Source: Dactylorhiza incarnata
Lineage: Eukaryota; Streptophyta; Magnoliopsida; Asparagales; Orchidaceae
Assembly (NCBI GenBank): GCA_033032865.1
Contig: JAWHQI010000019.1
Span: 13,310,001 to 13,374,000 of the forward strand
Direction: 5' to 3'
Length of the DNA stretch: 64,000 nt
In this document: positions 22,293-32,147 of the stretch, piece by piece
How positions within the stretch are numbered: the stretch's first letter is position 1
How the letters are laid out: the number at the start of each line of letters is the position of its first letter
Notes under the pieces: generated by a model
Databases searched by the model: none
What the model saw: only the letters and a program-made list of their open reading frames with translations
Told to the model about the DNA's origin: nothing
Made by a program: the position numbers and the translations under genes

Positions 22293-22462
22293 GGAAGCTT
22301 GTGTTTATGCATCGACTACCTTTAACTAAATAAGCTGACAGAGAAGAACCGATATCTAATTCCAAGAATCGATGATTTGTTCGACCATCTAGTTGGGTCA
22401 ACAGTGTATTCTAAACTGGACTTAAGGTCTGGTTACTATCAGCTGAGAATACGGGAATGTGA
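22293..22462 (+). pseudogene. Gypsy element B pol, fragment 2 (RT)
   Basis: The fragment encodes SLCLCIDY, then after decay [19 protein letters not shown] and [17 protein letters not shown], the RT fingers/palm of a Tekay/Del-like gypsy element (normally CIDYR.LNK...[15 protein letters not shown]). An in-frame TAA falls where the QLNK motif begins. It ends at TGTGA, the target duplication of element A. The frame resumes at 30,758 without loss. Confidence 0.92.
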
Positions 22463-23981
22463 TGTTGGAACACGGTCTTTCGCATCTCCTAGGTTTGAGA
22501 ATAACAAATCCTATGTGTATTTGATCTTGTGAGTTCAAGTGTGCAGGATAACAAAGTCCACATGACTTAAGGATCACATAAGATGGTTGCCCCAAAGTTG
22601 AGCCATCAAATCCAAATCTTCCACTAGCGCTGGAGGTAGCACTAGCGCAGGCGCTAGCTGCCGTTCGTTGAATGTTCTCGAGAACTCCCGACTAATTCCG
22701 ACGAATCCAGACAGAAGCCAAATCTCTAGTTTGAAGAAGAAATTTCTGCAGCTAAGTCAATTCGTCGAATGTTCTCGTGAAATCCCGACGAATCCCGACA
22801 AATCCCGACGAACGCAGACAGAAGTCAAAAAGGCAGACTTGTGAAGGAAATTGTGCGATTCGTCGAATGGTCTCGTGAACTCCCGACGAATTCCGACGAA
22901 TGAAAATAGAAGAGAGATACTCCCACTAGCACCGGCGGTAGCACTTAGCGCCGGGCGCTAGCGATAAATAGCGCAATTCTAGGAGCTGTTATAGAAGGCG
23001 CTAACGCCTGGCGGTAGCGGATAACGCCGGCGGTAGCGATGAACACAGAAGGAATAAAAGCAAGGTTGCCACGGATTGAAGATCCTGCCGCACAAGAAGT
23101 TTCTTAATCGGGGATAGCGCCGGCGGTAGCTACTAGCGTCGGCGGTAGCATGGCGCACAAGAGGCATAGAGCAAATTGTTGCCACGGATGGGAGATTGGC
23201 CGCGCAAGATCATTCCTAATCTGGGCTAGCGCCGGCGGTAGCGCTAGCGCCGGCGGTAGCGTGAAGGCTATAAATTGGATGCTTTGGCTCCGTCTTCTTC
23301 ATCCTCCTACAATCCCAAACTCCAGAGCTTCGTGCCACGGCAGAGAGAGGAAGATTCGGAGTGATACTCCCACAAATCCATGAAGGCTTAAGGAGATCCG
23401 TGGAGAAGATTTCAACACGCTTCATCATCGTGACGAAAGACCGCATCGACTACGATCATACTCTACGTCTTCATCTACTTCTCCAAGAGATCCAAATAGA
23501 GGGAGTTTTTATATTATTGTCTTTTTCATTTCACATCTTTTCTTGTAATCGGTTAAGTGAAATCGCCTCATGTTGGCGACTATGTCTGGGGTAGGACTTA
23601 TGGCTGAAATTCGCCTCATGTTGGCGACTAGATCTAGGCTAGGTCTAGGGGGTGCTCGAGGCCTTTCTGGGGATAGATTGGCTAGAGCGGCTTGAGGCCG
23701 TATCTGGGGAGAAATCGGCTAAAGCCAACCGGTTCGTGGGGATACGAGTCGGTATAGAAAACGAAAAAGAGTTTTTACTATTCGCCTCCGATCTCTAGCG
23801 CCATTGAGATCAAGTTTTGTAAAACTTATTTAATATCAATAAAGCTTGTCTCTCTTTTTGTTTTACTTGACTTCTTGTTTTATTATTGCAATATTCCAAA
23901 GTTTTCTAAATATAATCTAAAGTTTTTTGAAAACCCTTATTCACCCCCCCCCCCCCTCTAAGGGCACCGACCGTTCCAACA
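22463..23981 (+). mobile_element. 5' LTR of element A
   Basis: 1,519 bp, TGTTGGAACACGG...CCAACA. It is highly similar to 29,275-30,757; visible differences include extra GCGCTAGC/GGCGGTAGC palindromic units here and a 13-C rather than 11-C tract near the end. The arrangement is: conserved start, CGACGAA repeats (22,680-22,910), GCTAGCGCCGGCGGTAGC repeats (22,920-23,260), TATA box (23,269), conserved R/U5. Confidence 0.95.
23269..23276 (+). promoter_or_regulatory. TATA box, element A 5' LTR
   Basis: GGCTATAAATTGG lies just after the last GGCGGTAGC unit. The matching site in the 3' LTR is 30,047-30,054. It is the likely start of the genomic RNA promoter. Confidence 0.65.
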
Positions 23982-23983
23982 AG

Positions 23984-23995
23984 TGGTATCAGAGC
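23984..23995 (+). other. Primer-binding site of element A
   Basis: TGGTATCAGAGC, complementary to plant tRNA-iMet, two bases after the LTR end. It supports plus-strand orientation. Confidence 0.92.
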
Positions 23996-24029
23996 AGTTT
24001 TATTCCAATCGGCTTAACAACCGGGAATA

Positions 24030-25508
24030 ATGGCGTCTCATGATCTCGCTTCTACTAGTGGGGGAGATTTTTGTGAAGAGGAAAAATCACTTGCACCACC
24101 TTTGTTTGAAGGAACAAATTATAAAGGATGGAAAATTTTAATGGAAAAATTTATTAAAACTTTAGATATCGAAGTATGGAACTTAGCAATTATAAGACGT
24201 GTGGATGAATCAAATAAAAAGGAACTTCATTTAGATGCAAAAGCTAAACATTATCTATTTTGTGGTCTCTCAAATGAAGTTTTCAAATTTGTGTATTGCT
24301 TTTCTAGTGCTTATAAAGTATGGAAATTTCTTGAAGAAATGTATGATCTTCCTCTCGCATGTATGGAACAAACACAGGAGGAAAAGAACGTACAAGCATC
24401 CATTATCATTCAAGAAGATCTCTCTCGGAGCGAAGCCATGGAGAATATTGAAATAGAAAAGGAGAACAATACACCAAGAGAAAATGAAGAAGAAATCTTA
24501 TTTTTGGAAGAGGAGTGCCAAGAAGAAGACAAAGGAACAATATGTTCAAATCCTCCCTCATCCAAAAGCAATGTAAGGAAATCAAATTCTATCTTTCGTA
24601 CTTCTATCTCTTCATTACAATTGTTACAAAATACTAAGCGCAAAATTAAGAAATTAAAGAATGCTAATAAACTATTGCGCTTAGAAAATAAAAATTTAAG
24701 AGCAAAAGGTAAAGTAGTATCAAAATCCGATTTATCTAGCTTTACTCATGTCACTTCAATTGAAAATACAAAATCTTGTCTTGATTGTAATGATATTAAA
24801 GAAAAATTTAAGGAACTTGAAAAAGAAATTATTTTTATAAGAGAACAAAATGAAAAATTATGTTTAAAAAATTCATCTTTAAAAATTAATTGTGCTAAGT
24901 GTAAGGACTATGAAATTGAAATAAAAGAGATGGATGAAACATTTGATGAGTATAGGAATAAATATGAAAAACATATTGACTCAATTGTTACCACTCTTAA
25001 AAATAGCACAATCAATTATAATAAAGCTAGACATAGTTTAAAGATCAAGAATGATGAATTAAAATCAAAAATCAACTTGCTTATAAAAATTGTAAATACA
25101 AATTCACAATATCAAACTATATCTAAAGACAAGTTGAATGAGAATATGAATATCATAACAAAGTTTAATAATGGGAGTAAGGAACATAAAGGATTTGTAA
25201 ATCAAAATCAAAATCATCATTATTTACAAAACCATGCTTCTCCCAACCTAAAATTAAATGCAAACAAATTTCCTTTCAAAAATCACTTTTATCCAAATAT
25301 TCATGTAAATGATTATGGAAAATTGAGAACTAAAAATAATGTTTATCCAAGGTATGAATGGAGACCCATTCTTAAGAATGACGCTCTAATGTCAAAAGAA
25401 AAGGTCCACTCATCACTATCTCCCCAAAAGCAAACACGATGTATTTGGGTACCCAAAGGAACCGTCACACCCGGTCCTCTTTGGATACCTAAATCTCTTA
25501 TTCATTAG
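24030..25508 (+). CDS. Intact gag-like protein of element A (492 aa)
   Basis: This is the only long, undisrupted retroelement frame in the window. The ATG follows the PBS by 34 bp. Residues 1-25 (MASHDLASTSGG...) precede a copia gag core: PLFEGTNYKGWKILMEKFI (about 26-44), DAKAKHYLFCGLS and YKVWKFLEEMYD (about 95-110), as in the UBN2/retrotran-gag group. Residues 110-160 are acidic. Residues 195-350 are lysine/asparagine-rich with heptad-like helices (LLRLENKNLRAK), likely coiled coil. The asparagine/histidine-rich tail ends CIWVPKGTVTPGPLWIPK. No CCHC knuckle is visible; two CxxC pairs occur (CLDC, CAKC). A structural capsid role is inferred. An unbroken frame suggests a young copy. Confidence 0.85.
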   Translation: MASHDLASTSGGDFCEEEKSLAPPLFEGTNYKGWKILMEKFIKTLDIEVWNLAIIRRVDESNKKELHLDAKAKHYLFCGLSNEVFKFVYCFSSAYKVWKFLEEMYDLPLACMEQTQEEKNVQASIIIQEDLSRSEAMENIEIEKENNTPRENEEEILFLEEECQEEDKGTICSNPPSSKSNVRKSNSIFRTSISSLQLLQNTKRKIKKLKNANKLLRLENKNLRAKGKVVSKSDLSSFTHVTSIENTKSCLDCNDIKEKFKELEKEIIFIREQNEKLCLKNSSLKINCAKCKDYEIEIKEMDETFDEYRNKYEKHIDSIVTTLKNSTINYNKARHSLKIKNDELKSKINLLIKIVNTNSQYQTISKDKLNENMNIITKFNNGSKEHKGFVNQNQNHHYLQNHASPNLKLNANKFPFKNHFYPNIHVNDYGKLRTKNNVYPRYEWRPILKNDALMSKEKVHSSLSPQKQTRCIWVPKGTVTPGPLWIPKSLIH

Positions 25509-26747
25509 TATCCCATCATTTGCATGAAGTAGAAATCAATTAAAATGAAATATCATTTCCCTACTTCATGATGTGCTTAAACTTTCTTTTTGTTTATTTT
25601 CTTTTGTTTTTTTTAAACCATCATGATATGATCACTTTATATATCTTGTAATATGACTTTCATAAATTAAACCATAATTCATAAATGAATCAAATTGAAT
25701 AAAAGTCATATCATTTTTTAGTGATCTACTTATCATTTTTATTTTTACCTTCTAAATCCATTACTTTTTAAATGTCTTGAATTATAAATTGTAAATTGAA
25801 ATTATTGTCAAGACTAATGATATTACTTTAATGGATTTAAATGGTTTATTAAAGGGCTTAGGCTAAAAATTAAAATGCGAAATGCATTGATCTTGTTTTG
25901 TTGATTATGATAGCCTTTATAATGAAGAGAAATATTTTTCACAAAATACATGATTAATCCTATGTTTAACATTGCATCCAAACTCATCATCCTAGCATCT
26001 CGTTTTGGTCTATGCTTATATATCTATGCTAGGTACAACATTTATGATGTTATTCATATTTTATGACAACTATGTGATTTGAAATCATAATAGAATACTA
26101 AAATTCCATCAATTACATAGTTTATGGATTAATCATTAGAACATGTATTATTTGGCTGATTCAAACATGATGTCTTGTGTTTACATTCTCTATCTATTTT
26201 CAGTTTACATTATTTTGGTAAACACGAGCCTTTGAAATATCATAATAAAGATATAAGAAAATATGTCTCATGTGATGGTTAGGTAGTCTAGTCATATAAG
26301 AAAATCGCTAACGTTTCATGCAATTTGCACTATCTAAACATCTCCGAAAAATCTGAAAATTCTGCATGAAACTACTAATGGGACACCTAATCAAGTTCAA
26401 GCATCAAAATTTTTAAAACCCTAAAAAATCACTTACTATTTCCCGCGCTAGCGCTAGCGCTGGCGCTAGCGTCGAGGTTCGTTTTTCTATAATTTTAAAA
26501 TTTTGAAAAATCCCTAAAAATATACTAATCTATATGTACTATTTAGTTTTGCACTTCGGATTTTATTTTATTTTTGAAAAATCAAATACAAAAATATAAA
26601 ATCCAAATCACAAAAAAAATATGTTCTGTCTTTTGGTTTTTTTTGTCATTTGTTTAAATCCTATTTCCTAAAGCAAAAATCAAATGCAAAAAATAAAACA
26701 AAAAAAAATTATCAAAAATCAGTTTTTGAACTTAACTTTTTACTTGT

Positions 26748-26845
26748 ATCTTGCGAAAGGGTGATTGGGCTATCATCCCATTATATCACCTAGTATCGGG
26801 CGAACCTCTCACAAGGTAGTCCTCGGGAAGTCGAAGATCAATTTT
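26748..26845 (+). other. Cross-lineage conserved ~95-bp module (copy in element A)
   Basis: It starts TCTTGCGAAAGGG and includes GGGCTATCATCCCA, CCTAGTA and TCCTCGGGAAGTC. The same ordered blocks occur on the minus strand at 1,625-1,720 (LTR J) and the plus strand at 10,889-10,985 (Athila LTR). Element E lacks it although flanking sequence is related. Confidence 0.75.
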
Positions 26846-28497
26846 ATAAGTTCAAACCTTAAATAAAAATTATTTTTCAAAAATATCTGTATGGACTTTA
26901 TTGTAAAAATCAAGCATGATTTAATCTATTATTCAAAACTTCTATAATGTTGCAATTTATCTTTTCAAACTACTTTGAACATTGTTTTCATCATGCTTAG
27001 ATATATCTATTAATATTTGCATAAATTATATTGAAAAAGTTGTGTAGAACTATGTGTAGCATGCCTCTAAGTATGAGTAATGTTTTATGTTTGATAATGA
27101 TCGCAATTCACTAACTTATTTTGGCATTGTCTACTTATGTGTTTAATCTAAGAATGTTTGTGTATGTTTTGTGATAGTACAATGAATTAAAATTGCACAA
27201 GTATCTTACCTACATAACCTTTATTTGCACTTTTAAAAGTTAAGAAAAGTGGTTATCTTTTTCATAAATTATATTGGTTTGCAAAACAAGTGTATTTGGA
27301 GAACTTTGTACAAAATAAAATCATAAAATAAAGTGACAAAGATAACTCCACCAAGCACTACTTGAACCTCCTGATAAGTCTTAATAAGCGTTGTGAGGTT
27401 GAGCACCTTGGAAAGAATAATAAAGTATCTTGTGGAAACCATAACTTTCTTTCAAAATAAAAACCACTTATTCTTAAGTACACCGGATCACAATAAAAAT
27501 CAATCTTGAAGAATAAAACTATGTGATCCCCCAAGCACTACTTTGCACCCTGATAAGTCTTGATGAGCATTGTGTGTGCAGAGCACCTTGGTAGTTGTAC
27601 ATTTTTCTTTGTGCATTGAAGTGAGTGGAAGTAAAATTATTTGTGTTTTATTGTGCTCTTTACTTTACATATCACTTGTATTTTTGATTAAAACACTTGT
27701 TTACTCTACTCAAAAATACACTTATGTGCACATCATTATCTTCCATAACACTTCTTCTCATGAGTATTGGATCCTAATGCTAATTCTATACTACTCTTTA
27801 TTTATGAAATGCACTAGATAACCTAGCATGCTTTCTACAATGTTTGGTATGTTTTGAAATTGTGAATTAAAGTAGCATTGTAGTAATCTCTTTTTGATAA
27901 GAATATTTCATGCTTGGTTACTGTATTGTCAAAACAAAAATTTTAAATGCAAAATGATTTACAAAAACATCTTCTTTTTGAAATTAAACTCATATATCTT
28001 TTTATGAACCATCATTGATTACCATAAGATGTTTTTTGTACTTCTATATGTCTTCCGCATCATAACCATATAATTGTTTTACCTTGCACTTTCATGCTTA
28101 TTTAAAATCTTTCATTTTGTGTGCATCATCACTTGAATCCTCAAATTCCTTTCTTGCAACAAGTGATAGACTTGCTTGGTAAACTTTATATTGGTTGAAT
28201 TTTTTTTGCTTATAACTCTGATCTATTTATATTCTAAACACTCCTCCAACAAGTGAAATATTGCTTATAAAACATCTCTTTTTGAACTTAAACTCTTATT
28301 TAGTATTATGATGTTTCTTTTTCGAAATCTTCCGCAATACTCAAACTCTGATTCATTCATGAATTTCAATATAGATATGTGAGTTTTATTTCAAAAATTA
28401 AAATAAAAATATAAACCCATATGCTATGATATTTCCCATTACATTTAAATGTTGTATGTTTCCAATAATTATTATCCATGACTTCATTTCTCACCAT

Positions 28498-28722
28498 AGC
28501 GGGGGCGTAGGGTTGTAGACATTAGATAACCTTATCTCTAGTCATGTCTTGTCCTTAACCGGGGAGGGTTCCAGTGGGGCCTTGCGTGGCACTGAGGGAA
28601 AGAGTGCTAGGTTAAGTTTTTGTCTAGTGTTTGCATATGGGATTAACACCCCAACCTACGGCATGTTTGCAGCTCCTCATGCCCATCCGTCACTTAGTAC
28701 GAGGCTAGGGTGTTGACATATT
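28498..28722 (+). other. Conserved non-coding block of element A
   Basis: It begins GGGGGCGTAGGGTTGTA and includes CATGTCTTGTCCTTAACCGG, GAGTGCTAGGTT and CCATCCGTCACTTAGTACG. It is near-identical to 59,657-59,875 in element E, while surrounding non-coding sequence differs more. It has no ORF. Such conservation suggests an RNA-level or cis-acting role (inference). Confidence 0.7.
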
Positions 28723-29261
28723 GTCTGGGTAGATTGGTTACTTGGAAATAGTTTTTTTTTGGCTTAAAACTCTTATTTAAAGGGGAAATTATTATTTTTT
28801 GCTAAACTCTGATTTAAAAAAGGGGGAGAACTACAAACAAAAGGGATAAAATAAGTCATAACTCTGATCATTTTCAATGAAAAACAAGTCTAAAACTCCT
28901 TATCATTTACTTAAAAAAGCTCGATCATGCCTTCTCTTTTATTTACACATTTTTTTGTGCTTTGTTTCCCTACCCACTTTTGCTAATAACAAAGGGGGAG
29001 AACTAACATGATAAAATGCAAAAGGGGGAGAACTAACATGATAAATGTAACCCGCTATCAAAAACCCAACATGACAAATTAAGATGATAGCTTACATATT
29101 AGGGGAGCATTCACTTAGGGGGAGCATGTATTTAGGGGGAGCAAGTCTAACATGCTAGAATCAATTGTTATCCTAAGTCATCACTCTCACACACACACAA
29201 GTAGGATTTCATCATGCTTATATTAATGCTTTGATTTATCATTAATGGATTTGTTATTATC

Positions 29262-29274
29262 AAAAGGGGGAGTT
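29262..29274 (+). other. Polypurine tract of element A
   Basis: AAAAGGGGGAGTT directly precedes the 3' LTR start. Six more AGGGGGAG-like tracts lie upstream (28,827; 28,990; 29,021; 29,101; 29,118; 29,135). Confidence 0.85.
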
Positions 29275-30757
29275 TGTTGGAACACGGTCTTCCGCATCTC
29301 CTAGGTTTGAGAATAACAAATCTTATGTGTATTTGATCTTGTGTGTTCAAGTGTGCGGGATAACAAAGTCCACATGACTCAAGGATCACATAAGAAGGTT
29401 GCCCCCAAAGTTGAGCCATCAAATCCAAATCTTCCACTAGCGCAAGCGCTAGCTGTCGTTCGTCGAATGTTCTCGAGAACTCCCGACTAATTCCGACGAA
29501 TCCAGACAGAAGCCAAATCTCTAATTTGAAGAAGAAATTTCTGCAGCTAAGTCAATTCGTCGAATGTTCTCGTGAAATCCCGACGAATCCGGACGAATCC
29601 CGACGAACGCAGATAGAAGTCAAAAAGGCAGACTTGTGAAGGAAATTGTGCGATTCGTCGAATGGTCTCGTGAACTCCCGATGAATTCTGACGAATGAAA
29701 ACAGAAGAGAGATAATCCCACTAGCGTCGGCGGTAGCACTTAGCGCCGGGCGCTAGCGATGAATAGCGCAATTCCAGGAGCTGCTATAGAAGGCGCTAAT
29801 GCCTAGCGGTAGCGGATAACGCCGGCGGTAACGATGAACACAGAAGGAATAAAAGCAAGGTTGCCACATATTGAAGATCCTGCCGCACAAGAAGTTTCTT
29901 AATCAGGGATAGCGCCGGCGGTAGCTACTAGCGCCGGCGGTAGCATGGCGCACAAGAGGCATAGAGCAAATTATTGCCACGGATGGGAGATTCGGACGCG
30001 CAAGATCATTCCTAATCCGGGCTAGTGCCGACGGTAGCGTGAAGGCTATAAATTGGATGCTTTGGCTCCGTCTTCTTCATCCTCCTACAATCCCAAACTC
30101 CAGATCTTTGTGCCACGGCAGAGAGAGGAAGATTCAGAGTGATACTCCCACAAATCCATGAAGGCTTAAGGAGATCCGTGGAGAAGATTTCAACACGCTT
30201 CATCATCGTGACGAAAGACCGCATCGACTACGATCATACTCTGCGTCTTCGTCTACTTCTCCAAGAGATCCAAATAGAGGGAGTTTTTATATTATTGTCT
30301 TTTTCATTTCACATCTTTTCTTGTAATCGGTTAAGTGAAATCGCCTCGTGTTGGCGACTAGGTCTGGGGTAGGACTTAGGGCTGAAATTCGCCTCGTGTT
30401 GGCGATTAGATCTAGGCTAGGTCTAGGGGGTGCTCGAGGCCTTTCTGGGGATAGATTGGCTAGAGCGGCTTATGGCCGTATCTGGGGAGAGATCGGCTAA
30501 AGCCAACCGGTTCGTGGGGATACGAGTCGGTATAGAAAACGAAAAAGAGTTTTTACTATTCGCCTCCGATCTCTAGCGCCATTGAGATCAAGTTTTGTAA
30601 AACTTATTTAATATCAATAAAGCTTGTCTCTCTTTTTGTTTTACTTGACTTCTTATTTTATTATTGCAATATTCCAAAGTTTTCTAAATATAATCTAAAG
30701 TTTTTTGAAAACCCTTATTCACCCCCCCCCCCTCTAAGGGCGCCGACCGATCCAACA
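29275..30757 (+). mobile_element. 3' LTR of element A
   Basis: 1,483 bp, collinear with the 5' LTR. It is 36 bp shorter, mainly from fewer GCGCTAGCG-type units near 29,440 and 30,025. TATA box at 30,047. It is followed by the TGTGA target duplication and resumed B pol. Confidence 0.95.
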
Positions 30758-31407
30758 TGTGATATTCCAAAAATAGTGTTCAGTACCCGTTACAGGCACT
30801 ACGAGTTCATGCTGATGTCGTTCGTTCTCTCGAATGCACTGTCGGTATTCATGGACTTAATGAACAGGACATTCTGAGAGTACTTGGACCAATTTGTGAT
30901 CATCTTCATCGATGACATATTGTTGTACTCTCAGTCCAAAGAGGAGCATGCAGACCGTCTACACACAATTTTGAGCACCTCGAGGAGGAGTCAGTTGTCC
31001 ACCAAGTTTTCCAAATACGAGTTTTGGCTACTGTCCATGGCATTCCTTGGTCATGTGGTTAGTGGAGAGGGCATTGCGGTGGGTGCATCGAAGATTGTGG
31101 TAATCCAAAAGTGGTCTATGTTGAAAAACATGACGGAAGTAAGAAGTTACTTTGGGACTTGCCTGCTAGTATAGGCGCTTTGTGGAGAACTTCTCGAGTA
31201 TCGAACTTCCTTTCACTACGTTGACTAGGAAAGATCACAAGTTTGTTTGGTCGACGGAGTGTGTACAAGCTTTTGAGGATCTACAGAGTTGTCTGACCAC
31301 GACGCTCATTTTATGTTCGCCACGATGTACGGAAGGCTATGAGATATATAGTAATGCCTCAGGGAGCCGCTTGGGTTGCATTTTTGTCCAATTTGGGAAG
31401 ATGATTG
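30758..31407 (+). pseudogene. Gypsy element B pol, fragment 3 (RT palm to RNase H)
   Basis: After the duplicated TGTGA the RT resumes with [15 protein letters not shown] and a stop near 30,873. It then carries the catalytic FIIFIDDILLYSQSKEEHAD (30,890), FSKYEFWL...FLGHVVS (31,010), a frameshift near 31,172, FTTLTRKDHKFVWS (31,200) and the RNase H start SNASGSRLGC near 31,350 (expected DASG). It stops within RNase H at GATTG, the target duplication of copia C, and resumes at 50,275 as [13 protein letters not shown]. The element is Tekay/Del-like by motif spacing. Confidence 0.92.
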
Positions 31408-32147
31408 TGTTGGGTTCTCTATACCCCTCGAACGGGATTACATATCACATATGCGCAGCAGAAATAACAAGAACAACCCAAAAGAAGCTAACGGATCTTG
31501 CGGTTTTTCATGATTCAAGAGAATAAGCAAATCGAAATACAAGGTACCTTTGCGGGATTGAGTCAACACTCAACCAAGGTGCTCCCAAGAGAAATCCGAA
31601 ATCTGAGTTCCAAGAACCGAAATGTATCGGCTCCTCTACAGCGATCCACACGAACGATGGAGAACCCTAGCTTCTTATCGCACAAGAACTAGGTCGGAGA
31701 AGGATGCTTTCAACGTCCCCACGGACTGCTAGATCCGAGCCAGGGGAGGCGGCGAACGACGGCGGCGACAAGCGGCAACGGAACACGATTGGCGGACGGG
31801 AAGAGCGTGCCCTCGCGCGGAACAGTTCCGGCCGGCAGTTCTTCTAAATCACGAAAAGGACTAAGTCTAAAGCCATGTCTCTCGAAGACCTAATCGCATG
31901 CCTTTATATACGCAAGGTATAGGAAAGGCTATCCGCAGACCAGAGGGAAAATCAGAATATATGTCCAGATTTACATTCGCTGAATTCGACTAATCACTAT
32001 AACCGAATTCGACTAATCACTATAACCGAATTCGACTAATCACTATAACCGAATTCGGCGAAACCATTTCGATGAATTCGTCTATATGAATTCGGCTATA
32101 TAAATTCGGCGAAACCCTTTCGTCGAAATGACCTGATTCGGCTAAAC
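31408..32147 (-). mobile_element. Copia C left LTR, outer part
   Basis: It matches 49,189-49,905 of the other LTR. Three 23-bp units GAATTCGACTAATCACTATAACC (two variants) lie at about 31,982-32,052, against two in the other LTR. The minus-strand TATA box reads TATATAAAGG near 31,912. The segment stops at TAAAC, the target duplication of G. Confidence 0.95.

Larger units (their letters stand above)
25509..29261 (+). other. Non-coding body of element A
   Basis: About 3.75 kb without a convincing coding frame where a full copia element would carry protease, integrase, RT and RNase H. Several parts match element E closely in the same order: 25,500-26,150 with 57,740-58,900; 26,340-26,480 with 60,080-60,230; 27,350-27,430 with 60,914-61,000; 28,498-28,722 with 59,655-59,875 (the last is in a different relative order). 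A partial second copy of the CAAGCACTACTT...GAGCACCTTGG block occurs at 27,530-27,595. The short frame at 27,570-27,821 lacks domains. Confidence 0.75.
22463..30757 (+). mobile_element. Copia element A, gag-only, complete with both LTRs
   Basis: The 8,295-bp element is flanked by TGTGA (22,458-22,462 and 30,758-30,762). It has LTRs 22,463-23,981 and 29,275-30,757, a PBS at 23,984, one gag frame and about 3.75 kb of non-coding sequence before a polypurine tract. No protease, integrase, RT or RNase H is present, so it must have moved with enzymes from another element. LTR edges (TGTTGG...CCAACA), the gag type and the CACCCCCC...CTCTAAGG end place it with SIRE/Maximus-like copia elements. Element E in this window is a relative. 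Confidence 0.92.

Noticed and set aside
22980..23594. Frames in the A LTR that recur at 30,012-30,372
   Set aside because: They recur because the LTR is duplicated; they lie across the promoter and show no domain.
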